Positions 8,348 to 16,770 of a stretch of 64,000 nucleotides of DNA are shown piece after piece. The notes under the pieces were generated by a model, which was not told where the DNA came from, ran no database searches, and was given only the letters and a program-made list of their open reading frames with translations. Position 1 is the stretch's first letter; every line of letters starts with the position of its first letter. The position numbers and the translations under genes were made by a program. Location: contig NZ_CP109104.1 in NCBI RefSeq assembly GCF_035917675.1, positions 4,030,001 through 4,094,000 of the forward strand. The letters are read 5' to 3'. This DNA is from Streptomyces sp. NBC_01775 (GTDB lineage Bacteria > Actinomycetota > Actinomycetes > Streptomycetales > Streptomycetaceae).

Positions 8348-8944
8348 ATGGCGATCGGCTCGGGCGCCAAGGCCATGGCGGCGGGGAAGCTGATAGTGGG
8401 CTGGGTGGCACTGCTGTGGGTGCTGGAGGTGGTGGACCAGGCCTCGGGGAACGCGCTGGACACCTTCGGCGTCGAGCCGCGCCGTATGGGCGAGCTGGTG
8501 GATGTGGTCCCCAGCGCCTTCATGCACTTCGGATTCGGGCACCTCACGGCGAACACGCTGCCGCTGCTGGTCCTCGGCTTCCTGGCGGCCCTGCGCGGCA
8601 CGGGACGCTTTCTGGCGACGTCGCTGATCATCATCGTGACCAGCGGCCTGGGAGTATGGCTCACCGCCCCCGAGAGCAGTAACACCGCGGGCGCCTCGGG
8701 CCTGATCTTCGGCCTCTTCGGCTATCTGCTCGCGCGCGGCTTCGTGGACCGCCGGATAACCGATCTCGCCGTCGGCTCGGTCGTGGCCGTCGTCTACGGC
8801 TCGACGTTCTTCTGGGGCGTGCTGCCCAGCAACTCCGGCGTCTCCTGGCAGGGCCATCTGTTCGGCCTGGTCGGCGGCATCCTGGCGGCCCGCCTGACGG
8901 CCGAGGCCCGCGCCGTCGGCGAGGACAAGCCCGCCTGGCACTGA
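8348..8944 (+). CDS. Rhomboid family intramembrane serine protease
   Basis: This 198-residue integral membrane protein has about six membrane segments. The catalytic serine is in GASG (Ser117) and the catalytic histidine in WQGHLFGLVGG (His170); the upstream HLTANTLPLLVLG carries the conserved His/Asn of rhomboids. It is short, close to the minimal six-helix bacterial core. The start has GAGGGAGGCGAGC just upstream. The gene follows the lipoprotein gene by 103 bases, so co-transcription is possible. The substrate is unknown. Confidence 0.93.
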   Translation: MAIGSGAKAMAAGKLIVGWVALLWVLEVVDQASGNALDTFGVEPRRMGELVDVVPSAFMHFGFGHLTANTLPLLVLGFLAALRGTGRFLATSLIIIVTSGLGVWLTAPESSNTAGASGLIFGLFGYLLARGFVDRRITDLAVGSVVAVVYGSTFFWGVLPSNSGVSWQGHLFGLVGGILAARLTAEARAVGEDKPAWH

Positions 8945-8965
8945 GCCGCTCTACGGAGGCGAGCC

Positions 8966-9060
8966 CCGGAGGGCCCGAAGGGCCCCGAAGGGGCGCGGGG
9001 AACTGCGCGCCCAGCGCATAGGCACCCGCACTCTGCAAAGCACAGCCAGGGGCACCCCCT
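8966..9060. repeat. Streptomyces intergenic repeat element, copy 2
   Basis: This stretch shares CCCGAAGGGGCGCGGGG and the GCACCCGCAC-CTGCAAAG-ACAGCCAGGGGC block with copy 1 at 1150-1345 but lacks its central hairpin section. It sits between the rhomboid gene and the palindromic element at 9083-9249. Confidence 0.6.
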
Positions 9061-9082
9061 GCTCAGCACCCGCCGGCCGGCG

Positions 9083-9249
9083 CTAGTGCCCCTCCCGGCA
9101 AGCTTTGCCCCGTCGCGCCGCCCGGCACGCACGCTCGCGGCGTTGGCCAAAAGCCCTGGTAGCTCCGCTACAAGGGCTTCCGGCCGCCTTGCGATCGCAC
9201 GCACCGGACGACGCTCCTTCCGGGCAAACATTGCCGGTCACGGCACTAG
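9083..9249. mobile_element. 167-bp near-palindromic MITE-like element bounded by CTAG
   Basis: The interval begins CTAGTGCC and ends GGCACTAG. Its two halves are imperfect inverted copies of each other, sharing CCGGCAA, TTTGCCC, GCACGC/GCGTGC, GGCC and AGCCCT-GTAGC blocks; the centre is a CGGAGCTAC-like turn near 9155-9170. It has no open frame, which fits a non-autonomous miniature inverted-repeat element. The terminal CTAG overlaps the mqnP stop codon (TAG, 9246-9248), so insertion may have set the end of MqnP. A transposase source is not in the window. Confidence 0.65.
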
Positions 9250-10172
9250 CCAACGAGGCCGCGTGCGAACAGATCGAGCAGCGCGCAGAGGAAGAACGCG
9301 ATGCCGATGAAGCTGTTGACCTGGAAGAAGGCCCGGTTCAGCCGGGAAAGGTCGTGCGGGCGCACGATGGTGTGTTCGTAGCCGAAGGCGGCAGTGACGA
9401 TCAGCAGCCCCAGCCAGTAGAAGACCCCCGCTTCCGTCAGCAGCCCGAAGGCCACCAGCAGCGCCACGGTGACCCCGTGCGCTGCCCGGGTGGCGTGGAT
9501 GGCCGCCGCCGTGCCGAAGCGGGCGGGCACCGACTTCACGCCGTGGGCCCGGTCGGCCGCCACGTCCTGGCAGGCGTAGATCAGGTCGAAGCCGCCGATC
9601 CAGATGCCCACGGCCAGCCCGAGCACCGCGGCCTCCCACGACCAGCTGCCGGTGACCGCGAGCCAGGCGCCGACGGGCCCGATGGCCTGGGCCAGACCCA
9701 GGATGGCGTGCGGGAGATTGGTGAAGCGCTTCCCGTAGGGATAGACCACCATCGGGATCACGGCGACCGGCGCGAGCGCCAGGCACAGCGGGTTGAGCAG
9801 CGCACAGGCGCCCAGGAAGATCACCACGGCGACGGCGGCACCGGTCCAGGCCGTCCGCACGGACACCGCGCCGGTCACCAGCTCCCGGCCCGCGGTGCGC
9901 GGGTTACGGGCGTCGATCTCGCGGTCGATGATCCGGTTCGCGGCCATCGCGAAGGTCCGCATGCCGACCATGGCGACGGTCACCAGGAACAGCTCCCACC
10001 AGTGGACGCTGCGGCTGTCGCGGAACATCGCGGTGAGCGCCGCCGTGTAGGCGAACGGCAGCGCGAAGACCGAGTGCTCGATGACCACGAGCCGCAAGAA
10101 CGCCCGCACCCGTCCGGCATCGGCCCCCGGTCCCGGCCCCGGTCCGACGACTCCTTCCGCCGTGCTGCTCAC
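9246..10172 (-). CDS. mqnP: UbiA-family prenyltransferase of menaquinone pathway (MqnP)
   Basis: MqnP is a membrane prenyltransferase that attaches the polyprenyl chain to the naphthoate acceptor in the futalosine pathway. The two Asp-rich motifs are NRIIDREIDARN (about residues 79-90) and DLIYACQDVAADR (about 196-208), both used for Mg2+-diphosphate binding, among about eight membrane helices. I choose GTG at 10172 (308 residues) because it overlaps the mqnL stop as GTGA; the frame is open to 10190. Translational coupling to mqnL supports a joint role. The stop codon is inside the MITE-like palindrome. Confidence 0.93.
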   Translation of the reverse strand: MSSTAEGVVGPGPGPGADAGRVRAFLRLVVIEHSVFALPFAYTAALTAMFRDSRSVHWWELFLVTVAMVGMRTFAMAANRIIDREIDARNPRTAGRELVTGAVSVRTAWTGAAVAVVIFLGACALLNPLCLALAPVAVIPMVVYPYGKRFTNLPHAILGLAQAIGPVGAWLAVTGSWSWEAAVLGLAVGIWIGGFDLIYACQDVAADRAHGVKSVPARFGTAAAIHATRAAHGVTVALLVAFGLLTEAGVFYWLGLLIVTAAFGYEHTIVRPHDLSRLNRAFFQVNSFIGIAFFLCALLDLFARGLVG

Positions 10173-11629
10173 AGGCCGTACTCCGTCCACCGGCGGCTCA
10201 CCAGATCGGCGACCCCGGGGTCGGACTCGACCATGTGCGGCCAGCCCCCGTCGCGGGTGTAGCCCTCCTCGGGCAGCTTGCGGGTCGCGTCGATGCCCGC
10301 CTTGCCACCCCAGAACTGCTGGTAGGAGGCGTGGTCGAGGTGGTCGACGGGACCCTCGACCACGGTGAGGTCCCGGGCGTAGTCGACGTTGCCGAGTGCC
10401 CGCCAGGACACCTCATGCATGTTCCGCACGTCGCAGTCCTTGTCCACGATCACGATCAGCTTGGTCAACGACATCATGTGCGCACCCCAGATGGCGTGCA
10501 TCACCTTCTGCGCATGCTTGGGGTAACGCTTGTCGATGGCGACGATCGCGCAGTTGTGGAAGCCGCCGGACTCGGGCAGGTGGTAGTCCACGATGTCCGG
10601 GACGACGATCTTGAGCAGCGGCAGGAAGAAGCGCTCCGTGGCCCGCCCCAGCGGCCCGTCCTCGGTGGGCGGCCGGCCGACGACGATGGACTGGAGCAGC
10701 GGGCGCTTCCGCGTCGTCACACAGTCGATGCGCAGCGCGGGGAAGGGCTCTTGCGGGGTGTAGAACCCGGTGTGGTCGCCGAACGGGCCCTCCGGCAGCA
10801 TCTCGCCGGGCTCCAGCCAGCCCTCCAGCACCACCTCGGCGGCGGCGGGCACCTGGAGCGGCACGGTCTTGCAGTCGACCATCTCGACGCGCTTGCCCTG
10901 GAGAAAGCCCGCGAGCAGGTACTCGTCGATGTCGCCGGGCAGCGGGGCCGTGGAGGCGTAGGTGACGGCGGGCGGTGCGCCGAACGCGATGGCGACGGGC
11001 AGCTTCTCGCCGCGCCGCGCCGCGACCTGGTAGTGGTTGCGGCTGTCCTTGTGGATCTGCCAGTGCATCCCGATGGTGCGCCGGTCGTGGCGCTGGAGCC
11101 GGTAGAGGCCCAGGTTGCGCACGCCGCTCTCGGGGTCCTTGGTGTGGGTGAGGCCGAGGTTGAAGAAGGAGCCGCCGTCCTCGGGCCAGGTGAACAGCGC
11201 GGGCAGCTTGTCGAGATCCACGCCGTCGGGGCCGTCGCCCTGGTACACGACTTCCTGGACGGGCGCGTCCTTGACCTTCCTGGGCGGCACGTGCGCCATC
11301 GCGCCGAGCTTCCCGAACGCCTCGCGGAATCCGACGAAGCCCTGCGGCAGCTCCGGCTTGAGCAGCCCGCCGATCTTGTCGGTGATCTCGTCGTACGAGG
11401 CCAGCCCCAGCGCCTTGAGGAGGCGGCGGTCGGTGCCGAAGACGTTCATCGCCAGCGGCATCGAGGAGCCCTTGACGTTCTCGAAGAGCAGCGCGGGCCC
11501 GCCGGCCTTGTTGACCCGGTCGACGATCTCCCCGACTTCCAGGTGCGGGTCCACCTCGGCCCTGACGCGCTTGAGGTCACGGTCTCGCTCCAGCGCCCGC
11601 AGGAACGAGCGGAGATCGTCGTATGCCAT
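10169..11629 (-). CDS. mqnL: UbiD-family decarboxylase of menaquinone pathway (MqnL)
   Basis: This 486-residue UbiD-type enzyme uses prenyl-FMN to decarboxylate the (prenylated) dihydroxynaphthoate intermediate of the futalosine route. Features are the N-terminal RSFLRALERDRDLKRV, the central RLQRHDRRTIGMHWQIHKDSRNH (prenyl-FMN/Mn2+ region), PEGPFGDHTGFYT and DKDCDVRNMHEVSWRA, all standard for the family. Start ATG 11629 gives the normal length; the frame is open to 11761. It is the first gene of a unit with mqnP. The cofactor would be supplied by MqnM, 3 kb away. Confidence 0.94.
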   Translation of the reverse strand: MAYDDLRSFLRALERDRDLKRVRAEVDPHLEVGEIVDRVNKAGGPALLFENVKGSSMPLAMNVFGTDRRLLKALGLASYDEITDKIGGLLKPELPQGFVGFREAFGKLGAMAHVPPRKVKDAPVQEVVYQGDGPDGVDLDKLPALFTWPEDGGSFFNLGLTHTKDPESGVRNLGLYRLQRHDRRTIGMHWQIHKDSRNHYQVAARRGEKLPVAIAFGAPPAVTYASTAPLPGDIDEYLLAGFLQGKRVEMVDCKTVPLQVPAAAEVVLEGWLEPGEMLPEGPFGDHTGFYTPQEPFPALRIDCVTTRKRPLLQSIVVGRPPTEDGPLGRATERFFLPLLKIVVPDIVDYHLPESGGFHNCAIVAIDKRYPKHAQKVMHAIWGAHMMSLTKLIVIVDKDCDVRNMHEVSWRALGNVDYARDLTVVEGPVDHLDHASYQQFWGGKAGIDATRKLPEEGYTRDGGWPHMVESDPGVADLVSRRWTEYGL

Positions 11630-11777
11630 ACGCCCCAGTATCCTCGCCGATGCCTGCGCCCTGAGCGCGGGGGCCATGGCGCGGCCCATTACGCTGGGCC
11701 TGTGGGCACCCGCGCACCGGGGGTCCGCACCGCACCGCACCAGTCCGGCGGCAACTCGCACCCAGGGGGCGTTCCGC

Positions 11778-12188
11778 GTGATCAGGTATCTGCCGTTCCT
11801 TCTGATCCTGGCCGTGTGGATCTACGCGTTCATCGACTGTCTCAACACGCCCGAGAACGAGGTGCGCAAGCTGCCCAAGGTGGTGTGGGTGATCGTCATC
11901 CTGCTGTTCGGGCAGGTGCTCCTCGGGCCCGTCGCCTGGTTCGCGGTCGGCCGCCCCCGCCGCAACGCGCCGTACGGCGCGACCCGTCCCCAGGAGCGGC
12001 GCTGGGTCGCCCCCGACGACAACCCCGACTTCCTGAAGTCGCTGGGCAAGGACGACCAGCCCCCGGCCTCCGGCGAGAGCGGCCCGCCGCCCGAGCCGGA
12101 CCCGGCCCCCGAGAAGCCCGACACACCCGCTTCCGAGAACCCGGACGCCGCCCCCGAGCCCCCGCGCAGGGACCGCGACGAGGGCTGA
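11778..12188 (+). CDS. PLDc_N domain membrane protein
   Basis: This 136-residue protein starts at GTG 11778. Two hydrophobic helices (about residues 3-19 and 36-60) flank the signature FIDCLNTPENEVRKLPKVVWVIVI, and GPVAWFAVGRPR follows, the pattern of the short PLDc_N (phospholipase D N-terminal) domain seen alone in many actinomycete proteins. The C-terminal half is an acidic, Pro-rich tail with no fold. No catalytic HKD motif is present, so enzymatic activity is not expected. It is divergent from mqnL. Its 3' end merges into short tandem repeats. Confidence 0.88.
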   Translation: MIRYLPFLLILAVWIYAFIDCLNTPENEVRKLPKVVWVIVILLFGQVLLGPVAWFAVGRPRRNAPYGATRPQERRWVAPDDNPDFLKSLGKDDQPPASGESGPPPEPDPAPEKPDTPASENPDAAPEPPRRDRDEG

Positions 12189-12193
12189 CGAGG

Positions 12194-12285
12194 GCCGCTG
12201 ACGAGAGTCAGTGCCGCCGCTGACGAGGGTCAGTGCCAGGGCGCCTCGCGGCAGTGCTGTACGGATCGCGGCAGTGCTGTACGGA
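12194..12285. repeat. Two tandem repeat pairs (22 bp x2, 20 bp x2) at the 3' end of the PLDc_N gene
   Basis: A 22-base unit at 12194-12215 and 12216-12237 differs at one base; a 20-base unit at 12246-12265 and 12266-12285 is identical. The last coding bases and stop of the PLDc_N gene (GCTGACGAGG) form a partial extra copy of the 22-base unit. Confidence 0.85.
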
Positions 12286-12297
12286 CGGCAACCGGCC

Positions 12298-12334
12298 CAT
12301 CCTGCGCGGCCCCCCGTGTCCGCCGCGCAGGATG
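12298..12334. terminator. Bidirectional terminator between convergent genes
   Basis: A perfect 13-bp stem (CATCCTGCGCGGC and GCCGCGCAGGATG) with an 11-base loop lies between the 3' ends of the convergent PLDc_N and SRPBCC genes, where both transcripts would need to stop. Confidence 0.8.
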
Positions 12335-12425
12335 AGCGAGTTGGCTGCCCCCCGCAGCCCCACGCTCATGGTGGTGGGCACCGCCCTCCCGGCGGTAGAA
12401 CTTTCGGCGAGGCCCGAAGTGTCCC

Positions 12426-12992
12426 CTACTCGGTTTCCGGGCCGCGGTCGGCGTAGACCGCCCGGAGGGCCGTGACGCGAGCCGGGGCCCATGCCGTGCC
12501 GGAGGCCGGGGCGCCGTCGAGTTCTTCCCGGAGCAGTTCGAAGTGGTGGTGCCATCCGGCGAGGCGGTCCAGCAGGCGGGCGGCGTCGCCGGTGAAGTCG
12601 TTGCGGAAGCGGATCCGGGTACGGTCGTCGTCGGCCGCGCCCTTCAGGGTGAAGCCGAAGGAGCCGCGGGTCCCGACGGTGTACTCCGCGAGCCGCCGAC
12701 GCGACCAGGCGGTGATCCGACCGGTGGCCGCCGGCCCGTCGGGCTCCGCGCCGTCTCCCCCGTCCAGCCAGCGCAGCGTCACCGCTCCGCCGGGGCCCGG
12801 CTCGAAGGGGTCGGCGGAGGCCAGCCAGCCCCGCAGGCCACCGGGGGTGGCGACCGCTTCCCACACGTTGTCCACCGGGCGTGGGAACGCCAGCTCGAAG
12901 CCGATCGTGTGCGCGTCGCCTCCAGGGCTGCTGCGTGCCGTGCCGTACGGGATGCCGTACGGCACCGTGGGGGCTGGGCTGTCGGTGTTCAT
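12426..12992 (-). CDS. SRPBCC (START/AHSA1-like) domain protein
   Basis: This 188-residue protein has a single SRPBCC fold: the opening strand HTIGFELAFPRPVDNVWEAVATPGGLRGWL, the internal GAVTLRWLDGG and RITAWSRRRLAEYTV strands, and the C-terminal helix LLDRLAGWHHHFELLREEL that closes the ligand cavity. The AHSA1 type binds hydrophobic ligands or Hsp90-like partners, but the ligand here is unknown. Start ATG 12992 has GGTGGAGCT upstream. Residues 11-18 encode an in-frame repeat (VPYGIPYG) from a short DNA duplication. It is convergent with the PLDc_N gene and downstream of the cytochrome c unit, with no clear link to it. Confidence 0.82.
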   Translation of the reverse strand: MNTDSPAPTVPYGIPYGTARSSPGGDAHTIGFELAFPRPVDNVWEAVATPGGLRGWLASADPFEPGPGGAVTLRWLDGGDGAEPDGPAATGRITAWSRRRLAEYTVGTRGSFGFTLKGAADDDRTRIRFRNDFTGDAARLLDRLAGWHHHFELLREELDGAPASGTAWAPARVTALRAVYADRGPETE

Positions 12993-13029
12993 AGCTCCAC
13001 CTTCACCCCGCACGCACGGGTCTGCCGAC

Positions 13030-14184
13030 TCAGATCCCCGCGTACGAGTGTTTGCCGTTGAAGAAGACGTTCACACCGTAGTAGTTGAAAAGGAAACAGG
13101 CGAAAGCGAGAAGTGCGAGATATGCCGCTTTCCGCCCCTTCCAGCCCGCCGTGGCACGCGCGTGCAGATAGCAGGCGTAGGCGACCCAGGTGATGAACGA
13201 CCAGACCTCCTTGGGGTCCCAGCCCCAGTAGCGGCCCCAGGCGTCGCCCGCCCAGATGGCGCCCGCGACGATGGTGAAGGTCCAGAAGGGGAAGACCGCC
13301 GCGTTGATGCGGTAGGCGAACTTGTCGAGGGAGTCGGCGGAGGGCAGCCGCTCCATGATCGAGGTGCCCAGCTTTCCGGGCTTGCCGCCCCGCAGCAGCT
13401 TGGTCTCGTACGAATCCCGGAACAGGTAGAGCAGGGAGCCGACGAAGCCGAGGTAGAAGAGCGCGCCGCAGATGATGGCCAGCGAGACGTGGATCCACAG
13501 CCAGTAGGAGTGCAGCGCGGGCACGAGCTGGTCGCTGTCGGTGTAGAAGACCCTGACCGCCAGGCCCAGATCCAGCAGGACGGTGGTGACCAGCGGCAGC
13601 CCCATCCAGCGGATGTCCTTCTTGGCCAGCAGGAAGGCCAGGTACGCGCCGACGGCGACCATCGAGAAGGCCGTCGAGAACTCGTACATGTTGCCCCAGG
13701 GGGCGCGCTGCACCGACAGCGAGCGGGTCAGCACCCCGCCCGCGTGCAGCAGGAAGGACAGCACGGTGAGCGAGATCGCGATCCGCCCGTACATGTCGCC
13801 CTGCACGTCGCCGCCGGCGGCGCCGGGGCCGTCGGGCAGGTCGCCGCGCTTGCCCGCGCTGGAGCGGGTGACAATCTTGGGGCCGCCCGGCTTCGCCGCC
13901 GCCGACTTCTCCAGGACGGCCGTGCCGGCCTGCGACTTCACCTGGACGGAGACCCCGCTCTGTGCGGGGACGGCGGAGGCTTTCCCCTCGTCCTCGTCCC
14001 CCTCACCGGCGCGCGCGTCGCTGGTGAGCGCCGCCGCCGTGCGGGCGACCTTGCTGCGCCCGCCGAGCGTCCACTCGGCGATGTAGGCAAAGAAGGCCAG
14101 GACGTAGACGGCCATCGCCGAATAGATCAGATAGTTGCTGATCTGGGCGAGCTGCTCGTTGGGTTCGGCTGCGAGGAAGGTCAC
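13030..14184 (-). CDS. ccsB: Cytochrome c biogenesis protein CcsB (ResC), system II
   Basis: This 384-residue membrane protein is the haem-handling partner (CcsA/ResC type) of system II cytochrome c synthetase. The tryptophan-rich haem-binding signature WGRYWGWDPKEVWSF spans about residues 316-330 among roughly eight helices, and WGNMYEFSTAF with conserved His residues (ALHSYWLWIHV) supports haem transit. An unusual acidic/basic linker rich in Ala and Lys (about 48-125) separates helix 1 from the rest. The start overlaps the resB stop as ATGA. It completes the hemL-to-ccsB unit. Confidence 0.94.
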   Translation of the reverse strand: MTFLAAEPNEQLAQISNYLIYSAMAVYVLAFFAYIAEWTLGGRSKVARTAAALTSDARAGEGDEDEGKASAVPAQSGVSVQVKSQAGTAVLEKSAAAKPGGPKIVTRSSAGKRGDLPDGPGAAGGDVQGDMYGRIAISLTVLSFLLHAGGVLTRSLSVQRAPWGNMYEFSTAFSMVAVGAYLAFLLAKKDIRWMGLPLVTTVLLDLGLAVRVFYTDSDQLVPALHSYWLWIHVSLAIICGALFYLGFVGSLLYLFRDSYETKLLRGGKPGKLGTSIMERLPSADSLDKFAYRINAAVFPFWTFTIVAGAIWAGDAWGRYWGWDPKEVWSFITWVAYACYLHARATAGWKGRKAAYLALLAFACFLFNYYGVNVFFNGKHSYAGI

Positions 14185-15989
14185 TTGCCTGCTCCTTCGG
14201 AGGCTTCAGCAGGATCGGCGGGTTCGTCGGGTTCGGCGGCGTCGTCAGGTTCCGCGGCGTCGTCGGTATCGACGGTGCCGGCGGAGTCGACGGCGGGTTC
14301 GTCGGCCGCGACGGGGGCCGCGCCTTGCATGTCGGTGGCGAGGGACGCGAGTTCCTCGGGCAGCTTGGCGGACTCGCTGCGTCCGAGCCCGGCCATCTCG
14401 ACGACCGTACGCCCGTCCTCACCGGACGTCGCACGCACCCACACCCTGCGGCGCTGGATGAAGAGCGAGCCGGCCAGACCGGCGATGGCGGTGAGGGCGC
14501 CGCCGAGGGCCCAGCCGTTGCCGACCTGGTGGGTGACCTGGAAGTTGGCCCACTTCCTGACGCCCTCGAACTTGAGGCTGCCCGCGCCCTTCGGCAGCTT
14601 CATCGTCTGGCCGGGCATCAGCTTCTTGGCGAAGGGGCCGCCGTCCTTGTCCTTGAACTTCTTCATGTTCTTCGTGTCCAGCTGGTACACGTTCTGCGCC
14701 GGCCCGCCGTCGACGCCCAGGTTGCCGTGGTAGGCGGTCAGGAACATCGCCGGGTTCTTCAAGCTGGGCGACTGGGAGAACATCGTCCCGCTGCTGGGGG
14801 CGAAGTCGGGCACGAAGAAGCCCTGGAAGCCGAGCTGGTCCTTGCGGCCCTTGGCGTCGACGTAGTCGGTGACCTTCACCACGCCGCTGGAGGTCTGGTT
14901 GTTGTCCTGCTGGAGGAAGGGGACGGGGCCCTTGTAGGCGGTGCGGCCCTTGCCGTCCTTGACGCTGACGACCGGCGCGAAGCCGTTGGCCAGCAGGTAG
15001 ACCTTCGAGTCCCCCAGCTCCAGGGGGTGGTTCACCTTGATGGTGGAGCTCTTCTCCTTGCCGTCCGCGCCCTGCCAGTAGCCGATGTCGGCGCGGAAGT
15101 CGGTCGCCGTGCCCTTGTTGGGGCCGCTCTCCTGGTAGGAGGCGTGGAAGTTCTTGAGCCGGAAGCCGAAGGGATCGAGCTGGTCGGACGTGAACAGCGA
15201 GCCCGACTTGAAGTCGTCGTACTGCGTAAGGGTGTTGGAGAAGCCGTCACCCTGCACGATCAGCTTGCCGCCCTCGGCCTTCCACAGCTGCCCGGCGGCG
15301 AAGGCCAGCAGCAGCACGATCAGCGCGATGTGGAAGAGCAGGTTGCCCGCCTCGCGCAGATAGCCCTTCTCGGAGGCGACCGCGTCGCCGTGCCGGTGCG
15401 TACGGAAGCGCCTGCCGCCCAGCAGCGACCCCGCGGCGTCCAGCACCTTCTCCGGCTCCGCCTCGGTGTGCCAGGTGGCGTAGACGGGCATCCGGTCCAG
15501 CCGGCGCGGGGCGCGCGGCGGACGGGCCCGCAGCTGGCCGACGAACTGCCAGGTGCGGGGCACGATGCAGCCGACGAGCGAGATGAACAGCAGGATGTAG
15601 ATCGCCGAGAACCACACCGAGGTGTAGACGTCGAACAGCTGGAGCTTGTCGTAGAGCGGCGCCAAGGTGGTGTGCTGCTCGTGGAAGCGCTCGACCTTGG
15701 TGGCGTCCACGGGCGTCTGCGGGATCACCGAGCCGGGGACGGCGCCCATCGACAGCAGGAACAGCAAGATCAGCGCCACCCGCATCGAGGTGAGCTGCCG
15801 CCAGAACCAGCGCAGCCAGCCGAGCGGGCCCAGCGAGGGAACGTTCAGCCGCTCCTCGCTGGGGGCCGTGGACAGCTGGGCGGTGGCCGCCTGCTCGCGG
15901 GCCTCGCCCTCCGCGTCCGGCCCGCTGGTGTTCCCGGCATCCGTGCCGGGGGTCTTCCCGGCGTCCGTGCCGGTGCCGGTCGTGCTCAT
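14181..15989 (-). CDS. resB: Cytochrome c biogenesis protein ResB, system II
   Basis: This 602-residue protein is the ResB/Ccs1 half of the system II haem lyase. Three N-proximal helices (for example MRVALILLFLLSMGAVPGSVIPQ, TSVWFSAIYILLFISLVGCIVPR, NLLFHIALIVLLLAFAAGQLW) precede a large extracytoplasmic domain (about 215-500) and a last helix (GWALGGALTAIAGLAGSLFI). Both termini are extended by disordered acidic or Gly/Thr stretches containing short DNA repeats (for example GKTPGTDAGNTSGPDAEG). It lies 3 bases after ccdA and overlaps ccsB by 4 bases. Together ResB and CcsB deliver haem to apocytochrome c outside the membrane. Confidence 0.94.
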   Translation of the reverse strand: MSTTGTGTDAGKTPGTDAGNTSGPDAEGEAREQAATAQLSTAPSEERLNVPSLGPLGWLRWFWRQLTSMRVALILLFLLSMGAVPGSVIPQTPVDATKVERFHEQHTTLAPLYDKLQLFDVYTSVWFSAIYILLFISLVGCIVPRTWQFVGQLRARPPRAPRRLDRMPVYATWHTEAEPEKVLDAAGSLLGGRRFRTHRHGDAVASEKGYLREAGNLLFHIALIVLLLAFAAGQLWKAEGGKLIVQGDGFSNTLTQYDDFKSGSLFTSDQLDPFGFRLKNFHASYQESGPNKGTATDFRADIGYWQGADGKEKSSTIKVNHPLELGDSKVYLLANGFAPVVSVKDGKGRTAYKGPVPFLQQDNNQTSSGVVKVTDYVDAKGRKDQLGFQGFFVPDFAPSSGTMFSQSPSLKNPAMFLTAYHGNLGVDGGPAQNVYQLDTKNMKKFKDKDGGPFAKKLMPGQTMKLPKGAGSLKFEGVRKWANFQVTHQVGNGWALGGALTAIAGLAGSLFIQRRRVWVRATSGEDGRTVVEMAGLGRSESAKLPEELASLATDMQGAAPVAADEPAVDSAGTVDTDDAAEPDDAAEPDEPADPAEASEGAGK

Positions 15990-15992
15990 GGA

Positions 15993-16763
15993 TCAGATCC
16001 CCACCGTGAAGTCGGACGACCAGACCGTGATCTCGTACACGATCCGGTCCCAGATGCCTGTGACGAGTAGGACGCCGACGGCGACGAGCATCCCGCCGCC
16101 GATCCGCATGACCCACACGTAATGCCGCTTCACCCAGCCGAAGGCCCCCAGCGCCCGGCGGAAGGCGAGGGCCGCCAGGACGAACGGCACGCCCAGGCCC
16201 AGGCAGTAGGCCACCGTCAGCAGCGCGCCGCGCTCCGCGCTCGCCTGGCTGGAGGAGAGCGTGAGCACGGCGGCGAGCGTCGGGCCGATGCAGGGCGTCC
16301 AGCCGATGCCGAAGAGGACCCCGAGCATCGGCGCGCCCGCCAGCCCTATGCCGGGGCGCTTGTGGATGCGGAACTCCCGCGAGGTGAAGCGCGAGAGCGG
16401 ACCGAGCGCCCCCATGAACGCCAGCCCGAGCAGGATCGTCAGGCCGCCCATCACCTTGGAGATGACGGCCCGGTTGTCCTGGAGGACCGCGCCGAAGCCG
16501 CCGAACAGCGCCCCGCCGGAGACGAACACGGCGGTGAACCCGAGGACGAACAGCCCGGCCCCCGCGAACATCCGCCCGCGCCGCGCCTCGGCCAGATCGG
16601 TGCCGCTGACGCCTGTGACGTACGACAGATAACCGGGCACCAGCGGCAGCACGCAGGGCGAGAAGAAGGAGACCAGGCCGCCGAGCAGGGCGACGGGCAG
16701 GGCGAGCAGAAGAGCGCCGTTGAGTACGGTCTCGTTCATTCCTGCTGCCGCGAGAGAGGTCAT
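15993..16763 (-). CDS. ccdA: Cytochrome c biogenesis protein CcdA (thiol-disulfide transporter)
   Basis: CcdA moves reducing equivalents across the membrane to keep apocytochrome cysteines reduced via ResA. The 256-residue protein has six helices and the two conserved cysteine-proline motifs: SFFSPCVLPLVPGYLSY (about 33-49) and GIGWTPCIGPTLAA (about 152-165). Start ATG 16763 has little Shine-Dalgarno; an alternative ATG at 16739 would remove eight residues. It follows resA by 7 bases and precedes resB by 3, so translation is probably coupled. Confidence 0.95.
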   Translation of the reverse strand: MTSLAAAGMNETVLNGALLLALPVALLGGLVSFFSPCVLPLVPGYLSYVTGVSGTDLAEARRGRMFAGAGLFVLGFTAVFVSGGALFGGFGAVLQDNRAVISKVMGGLTILLGLAFMGALGPLSRFTSREFRIHKRPGIGLAGAPMLGVLFGIGWTPCIGPTLAAVLTLSSSQASAERGALLTVAYCLGLGVPFVLAALAFRRALGAFGWVKRHYVWVMRIGGGMLVAVGVLLVTGIWDRIVYEITVWSSDFTVGI

Positions 16764-16770
16764 GACGGGG

